Virus record (IMG/VR): IMGVR_UViG_3300031963_000102
Coordinates: 1 to 64,000 of that record
DNA from: a virus
DNA: 64,000 nucleotides
Reading direction: 5' to 3' (one strand)
Shown here: positions 42,946-49,769 of the stretch, piece by piece
How positions within the stretch are numbered: the stretch's first letter is position 1
Layout: every line of letters starts with the position of its first letter
Notes under the pieces: model-generated
Told to the model about the DNA's origin: nothing
What the model saw: the letters and a program-made list of their open reading frames with translations, nothing else
The model's database searches: none
Program-made: the position numbers and the translations under genes

Positions 42946-43194
42946 TTATTCCACCTTGACCCAAACCAGCGGGTGTATTTCCCAAACCCAACCCACTCGT
43001 CCATCAGGAAGTAGAACCTTCGGTGACACACGTCTCCCATTGCTGATATAGGAACACTCCAGCAGAAACAGCTGTTTTATCAACACAACTTCCTCCGAGT
43101 AGGGTTTCGAAAGGCTGAAGGACACATGAGTATTCCGGCCACCTGCCAGCGTCATGTAGGTTGAGCGAACCACATACAAGCCGGGAGTCAACAC
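42946..43194 (-). CDS. PGKLYR-family protein with long variable loop (LTPGLYVVRS)
   Basis: 82 residues from a GTG at 43194 with a GGAGG ribosome binding site 4-5 bases upstream. LTPGLYVVRSTYM opens the protein, LIKQLFLLECSYIS forms the centre, and VLLPDGRVGWVWEI the DG turn. It ends PLVWVKVE. The first motif is compressed to PGLY. Confidence 0.6.
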   Translation of the reverse strand: MLTPGLYVVRSTYMTLAGGRNTHVSFSLSKPYSEEVVLIKQLFLLECSYISNGRRVSPKVLLPDGRVGWVWEIHPLVWVKVE

Positions 43195-43202
43195 AATGCC
43201 TC

Positions 43203-43424
43203 CTACTCTGCCTTGTCCCAGTCAACGTAATACAAGGCCATTCTGGTCACGTTGCCTAGGTGTGTAATGACGCAGCAAACGCTATAGTTTGCTGCGTGGT
43301 CCCTGGCGTTGCTGGTTTTTTCTACGGACAACACCATCAGCTTGTTGTGGGTAGGCAGTACGTGAACAGAACCTATGTTGTTCGTCTTGTACAGCTTCCC
43401 AGATTCGAACCTCTCGTCCTTCAT
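43203..43424 (-). CDS. PGKLYR-family small protein (FESGKLYKTN type)
   Basis: 73 residues from ATG 43424, 4 bases after the upstream stop. MKDERFESGKLYKTNNIG, KLMVLSVEKTSN, THLGNVTRMALY, YVDWDKAE. Two Cys precede the turn (SVCCVI). Confidence 0.7.
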   Translation of the reverse strand: MKDERFESGKLYKTNNIGSVHVLPTHNKLMVLSVEKTSNARDHAANYSVCCVITHLGNVTRMALYYVDWDKAE

Positions 43425-43428
43425 GAAC

Positions 43429-43641
43429 TCATGTCTCCTGCACAACAGTATAACAGTTCAGGACGTTGTTCATGAGGGTAATGACTTCTTCACCGCAATC
43501 GTCCAACAGAACAGCCGCCATCAACGAACTCGGTGATCTACGACCGATACGAGCGCGCAGAAACACGTAGAGCTTCTTGTTGTCGTTGTTCCTGATAAGC
43601 ATACCAGGCTGTATCCCTTGCATTCTCGGTCGCATGCTCAC
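43429..43641 (-). CDS. PGKLYR-family small protein (IQPGMLIRNN type)
   Basis: 70 residues from a GTG at 43641 overlapping the upstream TGA (GTGA); ATG 43635 is an alternative. MQGIQPGMLIRNNDNKKL is the GMLIR variant that dominates the plus-strand genes at 56-57 kb. Then VFLRARIGRR, LDDCGEEVITLM, and an ending VVQET without DWE. Confidence 0.65.
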   Translation of the reverse strand: MSMRPRMQGIQPGMLIRNNDNKKLYVFLRARIGRRSPSSLMAAVLLDDCGEEVITLMNNVLNCYTVVQET

Positions 43642-43892
43642 TGGTCCTTCACTCGCTTGCACTGGTGTAAGTTCATGAGGTATGGAGAAATCTGGCCGTC
43701 AGAATCCATCACCTTACACGTATAGGTCGTGTACTTCAGCAAAGTGTGAAGCTCTTCCCAGTGCCTTGGGATGTCATCCAAAACCTTCAAGATGATGAAC
43801 AGTTCTCGGGACTGCACCACAGTGCCGTTAGGACCGATTGTAGAGCCTCTCCATTCCCACAACTCTCCGGGTATGGGTGCTTGCTTACTCAT
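43638..43892 (-). CDS. PGKLYR-family small protein (PIPGELWEWRG type)
   Basis: 84 residues. MSKQAPIPGELWEWRGST, LFIILKVLDDI, VMDSDGQISPYLM, ending CKRVKDQ. The GELWxW variant is shared only with its upstream neighbour, so the pair is a local duplication. Confidence 0.65.
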   Translation of the reverse strand: MSKQAPIPGELWEWRGSTIGPNGTVVQSRELFIILKVLDDIPRHWEELHTLLKYTTYTCKVMDSDGQISPYLMNLHQCKRVKDQ

Positions 43893-44115
43893 TCTGTTCC
43901 CTCACCGCTTCGGAAACAAGACTACAACAGCCGATCCCGGTACCAACTTCTATGGAGAAAACTCCAACCCTGCCTGCGAGTGTGAGGATTTTGCACCGAT
44001 AGCGGCCCCATTCTTCCACCTTCAATTCCAAGACAAGAAAGATGAAGGTGGTTTCGCCGTCTTCATCTTCGAACCATTTCCACAGTTCTCCTGGTTCTGG
44101 CTTCGTGGCACTCAT
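43885..44115 (-). CDS. PGKLYR-family small protein (PEPGELWKWFE type)
   Basis: 76 residues, coupled by ATGA to the lipoprotein gene upstream. MSATKPEPGELWKWFEDED, TFIFLVLELKVEE, LAGRVGVFSIEV, ending LVSEAVREQNE. Coupling to the lipoprotein shows that the latter is transcribed with the array. Confidence 0.65.
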   Translation of the reverse strand: MSATKPEPGELWKWFEDEDGETTFIFLVLELKVEEWGRYRCKILTLAGRVGVFSIEVGTGIGCCSLVSEAVREQNE

Positions 44116-45065
44116 CGCCCAAACACTTCAACTTCCGCAAGGTTGAGCACTCGGTCATCAGCTCCGAGCCTTCCCATTCTCAGGAGATTGATTCGAACAT
44201 ATCGAGCAGTTCCAGAGACTTCGTGAGTGCTGGGATACACAGGAGGGTCGACGTTTTCCGCAACCCTGGTCCACACCACACCATCAAGCGACACTTCGAC
44301 AACATAGTTCTCGTTGGAATATGAGAACCGCAAGGGACGGACAGGCCAGCCAACACGGTTCCACACGTTGACCCTTGTGATGGTTCTCTCGGAGCCTAGG
44401 TCAACACGAACCCAGGGAGCAATATCATCTCCACCCCGAGCCGTCTCGATCCAGTTGGTTCGAACACCATCGAACGCAAGGTTTGCAGGGTACAGATCAA
44501 ACGTTCCACCGTTGCAAGTCACGTCCGGACGAGCACTTTCCGAACACGAGCTCAGCAAGGCCGGTCTTCCTCGGCTCAACAGCACCGAAGCAGGAGTTGC
44601 ATCGACCGCAACCACATCGGGAGAAGCATCCGAAGAAGCTTCCGGCGCTGCATCCACAACAGCAACCGAGCCTTCGTCGGTTGCCACATCCGTTGCAGCG
44701 TCACGGCCACCTTCAGCAGCAGCCTCCACATCGAACACAGAGGCGTCAGGAGAGGAAGCGTCGCCAGCGTCGACCATCGCATCGACAACATCGACGGAAG
44801 CCTCTGCCGTGTCTCCTGGAACGTCCTGAGCGGTGTCTTGAGTCACCACGTCAGCAGGAACGGGAGTGCCGGTGTCGGGAGCAGCTTCGGGCGAAGCATC
44901 CCGAACGACGGGAACGCTGGTCTCGTTGCCACCGTCGGCAACAACGGGAGCGCTGTCTTGATCGATGGTTGGGCGAGCATCCTCGAAAGGCGGTTCCATC
45001 TCTGTGCCACAACCCACCATGAGGGCCGTGAGAACCAGGAAAGAAAAGCGAGTTCGGAGGTTCAT
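44112..45065 (-). CDS. Lipoprotein with Asp/Ala-rich linker and discoidin (F5/8 type C) domain
   Basis: 317 residues. MNLRTRFSFLVLTALMVGC is a lipoprotein signal with Cys19 as the likely lipidated residue. Residues about 25-165 are an Asp/Ala/Val/Pro linker (DASPEAAPDTG and similar), probably extended. Residues about 168-316 form a discoidin-like galactose-binding fold: LAFDGVRTNWIETA, PWVRVDLGSERTITRVNVWN, VVEVSLDGVVWTRV, ARYVRINLLRMG, LAEVEVFG. Such proteins are typical of Myxococcota cell surfaces. The gene is visibly more GC-rich than its neighbours, suggesting acquisition from a host. A surface role such as superinfection exclusion or adhesion is inference. Confidence 0.75.
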   Translation of the reverse strand: MNLRTRFSFLVLTALMVGCGTEMEPPFEDARPTIDQDSAPVVADGGNETSVPVVRDASPEAAPDTGTPVPADVVTQDTAQDVPGDTAEASVDVVDAMVDAGDASSPDASVFDVEAAAEGGRDAATDVATDEGSVAVVDAAPEASSDASPDVVAVDATPASVLLSRGRPALLSSCSESARPDVTCNGGTFDLYPANLAFDGVRTNWIETARGGDDIAPWVRVDLGSERTITRVNVWNRVGWPVRPLRFSYSNENYVVEVSLDGVVWTRVAENVDPPVYPSTHEVSGTARYVRINLLRMGRLGADDRVLNLAEVEVFGR

Positions 45066-45115
45066 GTCTGTGTTTCCTTTTGGACTGTGTTCTTCTGTGT
45101 CTCAGCTACAGATAC

Positions 45116-45144
45116 AGTATACCAAAACCGGCCTGCAAACACAA
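45116..45144 (-). promoter_or_regulatory. Promoter TTGTGT-17-TATACT with long leader
   Basis: On the minus strand, GAATATTCC touches TTGTGT (45144-45139), followed by a 17-base spacer and TATACT (45121-45116). Unlike the leaderless examples, about 45 bases separate the predicted start of transcription from the lipoprotein ATG, and an AAAGGAAA ribosome binding site is present. Confidence 0.65.
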
Positions 45145-45159
45145 GGAATATTCTATCTG

Positions 45160-45372
45160 CTAGATTCCAGGCAGAACCTCATCGAACTCATTGTAATGCA
45201 CCAACCACCAAGCCCTTCTGCCGGTTCCGTCCACGTAATGCAGCCATACTTTATCTATGTTCGGTCCATCGTCGTAAAACCCATCATGAGGAGGCTCTGT
45301 TGCAAGTAGGAACACAACCAAGCTTGTTTCCTTGTGCTGATAGAGTTTCCCTGGAACGAAAGAGTTAGCCAT
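45160..45372 (-). CDS. PGKLYR-family small protein (FVPGKLYQHK type)
   Basis: 70 residues. MANSFVPGKLYQHKETS, LVVFLLATEPPHDG, HYVDGTGRRAWWLV, ending NEFDEVLPGI. It overlaps the upstream gene by 8 bases. Its stop is followed by the lipoprotein promoter. Confidence 0.7.
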   Translation of the reverse strand: MANSFVPGKLYQHKETSLVVFLLATEPPHDGFYDDGPNIDKVWLHYVDGTGRRAWWLVHYNEFDEVLPGI

Positions 45373-45580
45373 CGAGTTTCTTCCAGTAATCGTTTCTCAG
45401 AATGTTGTCGAAGACATAGCCATCCTGGCTGAGAACCCGAATCCCAGTTTCGCAAGTGTAACCGTTATAGGGGCGGGTAACCTCAAGAACAAGTATTCTT
45501 ATGAAAGGTATTTGGTGATGCACGTACAAGCACCCAGGCTCGAACATGTCGATGATATAGCTTGACTTGCTGTTATTCAC
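45365..45580 (-). CDS. PGKLYR-family small protein (FEPGCLYVHH type)
   Basis: 71 residues if the GTG at 45580 is used, which overlaps the upstream TAA by 8 bases. An ATG at 45547 (MFEPGCLYVHH) would give 60. Then RILVLEVTRPYNG, LSQDGYVFDNIL and NDYWKKLDG. Confidence 0.65.
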   Translation of the reverse strand: MNNSKSSYIIDMFEPGCLYVHHQIPFIRILVLEVTRPYNGYTCETGIRVLSQDGYVFDNILRNDYWKKLDG

Positions 45581-45812
45581 TGCATTCTTCCCAGTTGTGT
45601 GCATAGGCGGTGTATTTGCTGACGTGGCCCAGATGGTCCATGACCCTCAGCGTGTACGCAACAGCTCCGAATTCAAGGCTGCCGCTCGTTGCAACGTGAG
45701 TGCTGAGCACTTCCAAAACAAAAAAGAAGTGCTGCGAAACAAACTCTCGTCTATAAAGCTTTCCCGCCTCAAACTTATCAGCTCGACGCTTTCTGTTATT
45801 CACCGACTTCAA
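45573..45812 (-). CDS. PGKLYR-family small protein (FEAGKLYRRE type)
   Basis: 79 residues. MKSVNNRKRRADKFEAGKLY has a basic start. Then FFFVLEVLSTHV, MDHLGHVSKYTAY and HNWEECSE. The WEECSE ending is identical to that of the 46007 gene. It overlaps the upstream gene by 17 bases. Confidence 0.7.
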   Translation of the reverse strand: MKSVNNRKRRADKFEAGKLYRREFVSQHFFFVLEVLSTHVATSGSLEFGAVAYTLRVMDHLGHVSKYTAYAHNWEECSE

Positions 45813-46014
45813 CCCAGTCTTTCATGGCTAGCGCTCTGTAGAACATCCGTCCATCAGATGCTAGCACCTTCACTGTAGCACACCAATCTCCATTTCCCGC
45901 CCAGTATTCGTAATCGAACCCATAAACGTAGATAATCTCGGTGTCCCATACGGGAGTGACACTCAGATACAGTTTTCCTGGAATGAACTTAGAGACTGGC
46001 TTGCCTTTACTCAC
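45796..46014 (-). CDS. PGKLYR-family small protein (FIPGKLYLSV type)
   Basis: 72 residues from a GTG at 46014 overlapping the upstream TAA by 8 bases, the same arrangement as at 45580. PVSKFIPGKLYLSVTPV, IIYVYGFDYEYW, LASDGRMFYRAL, MKDWVEVGE. Confidence 0.65.
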   Translation of the reverse strand: MSKGKPVSKFIPGKLYLSVTPVWDTEIIYVYGFDYEYWAGNGDWCATVKVLASDGRMFYRALAMKDWVEVGE

Positions 46015-46228
46015 TGCACTCCTCCCACTCTGCACAGTACACTGTCCATAGTTGTATGCGACCACTAGCATCCAACACTCGAATGGTTGTGTGCTGGTGG
46101 TGATGCCATTCTATCCCCAAGACCATGCCTACAGAACGCTGTGGCAGTCTAGACCATGGACGAACGCACCTATACAACTTTCCTACTTGAAAAACCGGTG
46201 ACTGTTGTTGTTTGCTGTTCGGGTCCAT
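46007..46228 (-). CDS. PGKLYR-family small protein (FQVGKLYRCV type)
   Basis: 73 residues from ATG 46228. MDPNSKQQQSPVFQVGKLYR, then GMVLGIEWHHHQ, LDASGRIQLWTVY, AEWEECSE. The 61 bases between the upstream stop and this start hold the remnant ORF at 46231-46290. Confidence 0.7.
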   Translation of the reverse strand: MDPNSKQQQSPVFQVGKLYRCVRPWSRLPQRSVGMVLGIEWHHHQHTTIRVLDASGRIQLWTVYCAEWEECSE

Positions 46229-46230
46229 GA

Positions 46231-46290
46231 CTATGCCACTTCTATCCAACTTGATGGCCTGAAGAGCTTTCCTGGCTGGAGCTCTTCCAT
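46231..46290 (-). pseudogene. 19-codon remnant of a PGKLYR-family gene
   Basis: An ATG overlapping the upstream TGA (TGATG at 46290) opens MEELQPGKLFRPSSWIEVA and a stop. It keeps the first motif (QPGKLFR) and the last (WIEV) and lacks everything between. This is what an in-frame internal deletion of a family member would leave. Its coupled start means it may still be translated. Confidence 0.55.
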
Positions 46291-46487
46291 CACTCCACCA
46301 ACATCCAGTCGCTATGTAAAACAGTTCCAGTGTGGAAAACACCATAGCAATCTATGCAACGTACAAGGGTTGTGAGCCGTCCGTCGCTCCGAAGACTGCT
46401 AACATGCGCAGAGAGAATGATAATAAGCTCACCACCATCTGAGAGTTTCTTGTAGAGCTTTCCTGCCTCGAACTGTTCAACATTCAT
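46290..46487 (-). CDS. PGKLYR-family small protein (FEAGKLYKKL type)
   Basis: 65 residues from ATG 46487 (ATGA). MNVEQFEAGKLYKKLSDG, LIIILSAHVSSL, IDCYGVFHTGTVL, HSDWMLVE. The stop overlaps the ATG of the 19-codon remnant. Confidence 0.7.
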   Translation of the reverse strand: MNVEQFEAGKLYKKLSDGGELIIILSAHVSSLRSDGRLTTLVRCIDCYGVFHTGTVLHSDWMLVE

Positions 46488-46705
46488 GACGTTTCCACAA
46501 GCTCCCAGTTGTGCAATGTCAAGTAAGACCAACGGACAGTGCTATCTGGCAGGACTACCTGGGCCATCCAAACTGAGCTATCTTGATATGTTCGTGTGTC
46601 CACCGCCAAAACCATGTAGATGACATGACCCGTGTTCTTGTACACGTCATGGTTATCGATAACCAGTCTGTAAAGCTTTCCTACCTCAAACCGTTCAACG
46701 CTCAT
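46484..46705 (-). CDS. PGKLYR-family small protein (FEVGKLYRLV type)
   Basis: 73 residues from ATG 46705 (ATGA). MSVERFEVGKLYRLVIDN, VIYMVLAVDTRTYQ, VLPDSTVRWSYL, LHNWELVETS. MSVERF and MNVEQF of its downstream neighbour are near-identical starts. Confidence 0.7.
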   Translation of the reverse strand: MSVERFEVGKLYRLVIDNHDVYKNTGHVIYMVLAVDTRTYQDSSVWMAQVVLPDSTVRWSYLTLHNWELVETS

Positions 46706-46914
46706 TTTGCTACTCTCCAGTGCATCCTGTCGAAGTAAGCTTCCTCCACTGTGCCATCCTCCCAGAGAACTCGACAGAGCCAATATGTTCTGGTTCCATC
46801 GTTGTAACTTGACAACGCCTCCAGAAGCACAAACAGCCCGGTCCTGTAACCTCCCCTAACAGTTGGTTCAGACTTGTATGCGCTCCCAACCTTGAAAGGG
46901 CACGACTTGCTCAT
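46702..46914 (-). CDS. PGKLYR-family small protein (FKVGSAYKSE type)
   Basis: 70 residues from ATG 46914 (ATGA). MSKSCPFKVGSAYKSEPT, LFVLLEALSSYND, LWEDGTVEEAYF, MHWRVAK. The CPF start is shared with the upstream gene. Confidence 0.65.
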   Translation of the reverse strand: MSKSCPFKVGSAYKSEPTVRGGYRTGLFVLLEALSSYNDGTRTYWLCRVLWEDGTVEEAYFDRMHWRVAK

Positions 46915-47102
46915 TCCAGTGCCATCCAATAAGGTGCCATCATATACCGGCGCTGCACAACACACTCCTCATCCAGAAGGTGACAGTCCCACGCTACACC
47001 TAAGCCGAACTCGATGTAGTTCGTGTTCACAGACAACACCAAAACAACTTGTTTGTTGTTTGTGTACAGTTTTCCCTCTTCGAAAGGGCACTCGACACTC
47101 AT
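46911..47102 (-). CDS. PGKLYR-family small protein (FEEGKLYTNN type)
   Basis: 63 residues, coupled by ATGA. MSVECPFEEGKLYTNNKQ, VVLVLSVNTNYIE, LLDEECVVQRRYM, APYWMALE. The DG turn is replaced by DEEC. Confidence 0.65.
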   Translation of the reverse strand: MSVECPFEEGKLYTNNKQVVLVLSVNTNYIEFGLGVAWDCHLLDEECVVQRRYMMAPYWMALE

Positions 47103-47290
47103 GATAGTTTCTCAAAGGCAGCTTTTCGGAGTGCCCAGTTCTTCACTTCGCCATCTTGATGCAGAAACACCACAGCGCTGTGAGTTTCGTCATTTTCATA
47201 GTCGTGTTCCTGAATCTCCAGAACGAACACAACAGCTCCGTTGTAGATGGAACGATACGCTTGCCCGACTTCGAACTTTTCAACTGCCAC
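47099..47290 (-). CDS. PGKLYR-family small protein (FEVGQAYRSI type)
   Basis: 63 residues from a GTG at 47290, overlapping the upstream gene by 11 bases. AVEKFEVGQAYRSIYNG, AVVFVLEIQEHDY, LHQDGEVKNWAL, KAAFEKLS. No in-frame ATG is available near the domain start. Confidence 0.65.
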   Translation of the reverse strand: MAVEKFEVGQAYRSIYNGAVVFVLEIQEHDYENDETHSAVVFLHQDGEVKNWALRKAAFEKLS

Positions 47291-47471
47291 TGACAATCTC
47301 CCAGCGGTCTGAAACAATTCCTATCGTGTGAACTTCAGCATCCGGGTATATCACGACGCATGTACGCCCTGATATGGCCCCGTCAAACACATATGATTGG
47401 TGGTGTATCTTCAACAACACAACTGTGAGCCCCGGCACAGCCTTGCACCGCAAAAGGTCTCCTGGCTTCAT
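47280..47471 (-). CDS. PGKLYR-family small protein (MKPGDLLRCK type)
   Basis: 63 residues, coupled by ATGA. The first motif begins at residue 2 (MKPGDLLRCKAVPG), the shortest N-terminus in the array. Then LTVVLLKIHHQS, IYPDAEVHTIGIV, DRWEIVSGS. Confidence 0.7.
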   Translation of the reverse strand: MKPGDLLRCKAVPGLTVVLLKIHHQSYVFDGAISGRTCVVIYPDAEVHTIGIVSDRWEIVSGS

Positions 47472-47791
47472 GTTGGTTCACAACGCACCCAACGAGCGTT
47501 TCGAAGAATCATGGATTTAGGCTTGTTGGTTGCCATGTCGTCAACATCGCAAGCAATCACTTCTGTGACTTGCTTATAGCCATACTTGTCGTGAGATGGC
47601 ACGGTTTCGTATAGGTCGTAGTAGCCGTTGTTGCCACCGCCGTCCCACCTACTATACTTGACCGACGAGCGTAGGTCGTGGTTTGTTGCCTTCACTTCCA
47701 CAACGAAGATGATGGTACCAGCCAGTATGTTTCTGGTTTCGCTGGCAACACAGCGATAGATTTTTCCAGCTTCAAACTCAGTGTACATCAT
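47468..47791 (-). CDS. PGKLYR-family protein with large internal loop, 107 residues
   Basis: MMYTEFEAGKIYRCVASE and TIIFVVEVKATNHDL match the family. About 35 residues rich in Gly, Tyr and Asp (YSRWDGGGNNGYYDLYE) are inserted before the last strands (MILRNARWVRCEPT). It is the first family gene after the amidoligase in transcription order. The 101 bases before it show no convincing promoter. Confidence 0.6.
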   Translation of the reverse strand: MMYTEFEAGKIYRCVASETRNILAGTIIFVVEVKATNHDLRSSVKYSRWDGGGNNGYYDLYETVPSHDKYGYKQVTEVIACDVDDMATNKPKSMILRNARWVRCEPT

Positions 47792-47892
47792 AGTGTCATG
47801 CCGTCAGTAGTTGCAGTACAAGAACAACAGGGTTTCGATTCTGACTCTCTTGGCTTTTCTGTACTTGTAGCGTTCGAGTGCTCTTCTGGATG

Positions 47893-48936
47893 TCACGGGT
47901 TCAACTCCTGGATACGTTCTGCATAGAACGATTGAAGGGGTTCAGAGATTCCTCTCCACATGCTGTCTTTCGGCATCAAGGTTTGTCCTGGCTGCCCGAT
48001 GTTGTCAACGTCGATATGCTGCCCTCTTCTTGCACGCTTTCCAACCATGAGCACAGGGGCGCAAGGCTTGGCGTTGGAAAGCGCCCGCAAGTGCTTCAAC
48101 ACCGTTGACTCGGCGAGTTGGCAGCGCTCCGCACACAACCGCACGTTGATGATGGCCATGAGCGGCTGCTCGTTGATGTAGTTGATGACCCCAGCCATTC
48201 CGGGCGTTGCACGAAGAGAAGGCTTCACCTTCTTGTGCTTCTTGGGCTGCTTGACTTTCGAAGCTTCCACGAACTGAGTCACGAACAGAACCCAGTTGAT
48301 GATGGTCTGGGAGTTGATGGTGCCTTGGTGCTGGCGAAACTCGATGGTCCCGTGTGTGTGCAGGGATTGCAAGTTCACCTTGAAGTATCGGTAATTGTCG
48401 GCGCTGTATGACGAACGCCTTGGGATAAGCTCTTCTTTGGTCTCGGCTTCCGGATTCCAGATAAGCGTGCCGAGCGCTTGACAGAACTCGTTTACGTCAC
48501 CCCTTCTGTTGGGTGTGAACATCTTGTCGATCTTGTCTTCGAACTCTTCGTAACGGCGGAAAACTCTCTTCACGTCTTCAACCGTGAGTTCGCTGGCATC
48601 CACATGCACATGGAAACCACAGGTAGGGTTCACCCTGCATCCAAGGGCCTGCAAGGCGAGAGCAATCCTACGAACGGTCTTGATGTCTTCAGGGTTGGTA
48701 GTGTCCAGAATGGGGGACACAAGCTCGTAGTCATAGAACTGGTCAGACACGTAGTCGGTTGGGTCAGCATCGGGCTCATAGTTGATTGAGCCGTCTTCGG
48801 TAAGCCTCCAATAAGGCTTAGCCTTGCACTTGGGCTCGCCAGGACGAACATCGAAGCCTTGCGCCTTCAATGCGTTGCATAGCTGTGCGTTATGCAGCCT
48901 GTCCGAGTAGAACTCCAGTTCGATGCCGAATCTCAT
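47893..48936 (-). CDS. Putative amidoligase (Amidoligase_2-like) with C-terminal helix-turn-helix-like part
   Basis: 347 residues from ATG 48936. MRFGIELEFYS opens the domain, CGFHVHVDAS lies at residues 106-115, and TIEFRQHQGTINSQTIINW follows after residue 200. These are the motifs of the putative amidoligase family, related to glutamine synthetase and glutamate-cysteine ligase, which join amines to carboxylates using ATP. The last 100 residues contain MAIINVRLCAERCQLAESTV and LKHLRALSNA, resembling a winged-helix element. The -10 of its promoter lies 6 bases before the ATG, so the mRNA should be leaderless. The substrate is unknown. Confidence 0.7.
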   Translation of the reverse strand: MRFGIELEFYSDRLHNAQLCNALKAQGFDVRPGEPKCKAKPYWRLTEDGSINYEPDADPTDYVSDQFYDYELVSPILDTTNPEDIKTVRRIALALQALGCRVNPTCGFHVHVDASELTVEDVKRVFRRYEEFEDKIDKMFTPNRRGDVNEFCQALGTLIWNPEAETKEELIPRRSSYSADNYRYFKVNLQSLHTHGTIEFRQHQGTINSQTIINWVLFVTQFVEASKVKQPKKHKKVKPSLRATPGMAGVINYINEQPLMAIINVRLCAERCQLAESTVLKHLRALSNAKPCAPVLMVGKRARRGQHIDVDNIGQPGQTLMPKDSMWRGISEPLQSFYAERIQELNP

Positions 48937-48942
48937 GCAACC

Positions 48943-48971
48943 AGTATACCATCGCAGCTCAGCAATTTCAA
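48943..48971 (-). promoter_or_regulatory. Promoter TTGAAA-17-TATACT, leaderless
   Basis: On the minus strand, GGAATAACCG touches TTGAAA (48971-48966), then 17 bases, then TATACT (48948-48943), GGTTGC and the amidoligase ATG at 48936. The 6-base gap equals that at 42907. Confidence 0.75.
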
Positions 48972-48994
48972 CGGTTATTCCGTGTGCAAGAACC

Positions 48995-49270
48995 CTATGG
49001 ATTATCGCAGGGGTCAGCACTAACAGGCTTGAGGATGCACTCAACGTTCTCCCAGTCCCATACATCCAAGTAACCAATGAACGCATTCGCCGTCAACAGC
49101 CTCACGGTGCTATAACGGATGCCCGTTTCAACAACAACGTGCTCTAGAAGAAGCACTTGTTCTCCAACGCCAACCCACACTCTACACTCGTCCAAGACGT
49201 TCCCGCTGGTTCTGTACAGGCTTATACCTTGGGTTGTTTCACACAGTGTGCCGCTGGATATCATGAGCAT
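48995..49270 (-). CDS. PGKLYR-family protein, leaderless, divergent from virion gene
   Basis: 91 residues from ATG 49270. QGISLYRTSGNVLDE, then EQVLLLEHVVVE, LLTANAFIGYLDV and WDWENVECILKP follow the family order. The longer open frame to 49483 runs antisense through the plus-strand gene at 49287 and is rejected. The predicted -10 (TATAAC) ends 6 bases before the ATG. Confidence 0.65.
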   Translation of the reverse strand: MLMISSGTLCETTQGISLYRTSGNVLDECRVWVGVGEQVLLLEHVVVETGIRYSTVRLLTANAFIGYLDVWDWENVECILKPVSADPCDNP

Positions 49271-49276
49271 TTGATA

Positions 49277-49306
49277 GTTATACAGCATGGCTGTTCCCAA
49301 CGTCAA
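49277..49306 (-). promoter_or_regulatory. Promoter TTGACG-18-TATAAC inside opposing gene
   Basis: On the minus strand, TTGACG (49306-49301), 18 bases, then TATAAC (49282-49277), TATCAA and ATG at 49270. Most of it lies within the first codons of the plus-strand gene at 49287. The upstream AT block is not conserved, so this is a weaker match to the class. Confidence 0.5.
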
Positions 49307-49769
49307 AACCACAGTAAAAAGCATTGGCGTTGTAGAAGCGCCGGACAACGAAAACGAATCCCCAACGCTGTTCGTTGTCGAGGTTGGGTCAAGGTTCGAG
49401 AACGCTGCAACGTTCAATGGTGTGTCAACCTTCAACGGCAACGCAACGTTCAATGCTGCTTCAGTGTTCAGTGGGAGCATCAACGGTCGGTTGAGTCCTG
49501 TGTTCTTGACAGGGAGTTATAGCATCCCTTCGGGTTCCGTCAACAACTACGTGTACTTCGTGTCAGCTTCAAGCACCACAACAATAACACTGAGTTCTGG
49601 CAGTCATGGAGACCACTGCTATATCAAGAGGATTGATGGCAGCGGGAACACGTTGACGCTTTCTGGTGCTGCAGGGTACTTGATTGACAGGCAGACAACG
49701 CAACCAATAAACACAGAGAACACCAGCGTTCATGTGTCGTTCTTCGCTGGAGGATGGTGGATCATATGA
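49287..49769 (+). CDS. Fibre-like virion protein
   Basis: 160 residues. Residues 37-60 have a short repeat (ATFNGVSTFNGNATFNAAS) typical of the start of phage fibre or tail-tip proteins. The second half (TTITLSSGSHGDHCYIKRID and VHVSFFAGGWW) resembles a receptor-binding beta-sandwich domain. The stop overlaps the next start at 49766 (ATGA). It lies far from the other virion genes, behind the minus-strand array. Confidence 0.65.
   Translation: MAVPNVKTTVKSIGVVEAPDNENESPTLFVVEVGSRFENAATFNGVSTFNGNATFNAASVFSGSINGRLSPVFLTGSYSIPSGSVNNYVYFVSASSTTTITLSSGSHGDHCYIKRIDGSGNTLTLSGAAGYLIDRQTTQPINTENTSVHVSFFAGGWWII

Noticed and set aside
44314-45022. Two long plus-strand frames of 171 and 179 codons
   Set aside because: They are antisense shadows of the repetitive, GC-rich lipoprotein linker; the composition is Arg/Gln/Pro-rich without domain pattern.
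47880-47910. tRNA T-arm-like GGGTTCAACTCCTGG
   Set aside because: The stem does not pair, no acceptor or anticodon arm is found, and the bases encode the end of the amidoligase.
49271-49483. N-terminal extension of the minus-strand family gene at 48995
   Set aside because: The extension is antisense to the repeat region of the fibre-like gene, while the promoter and family domain fit the start at 49270.
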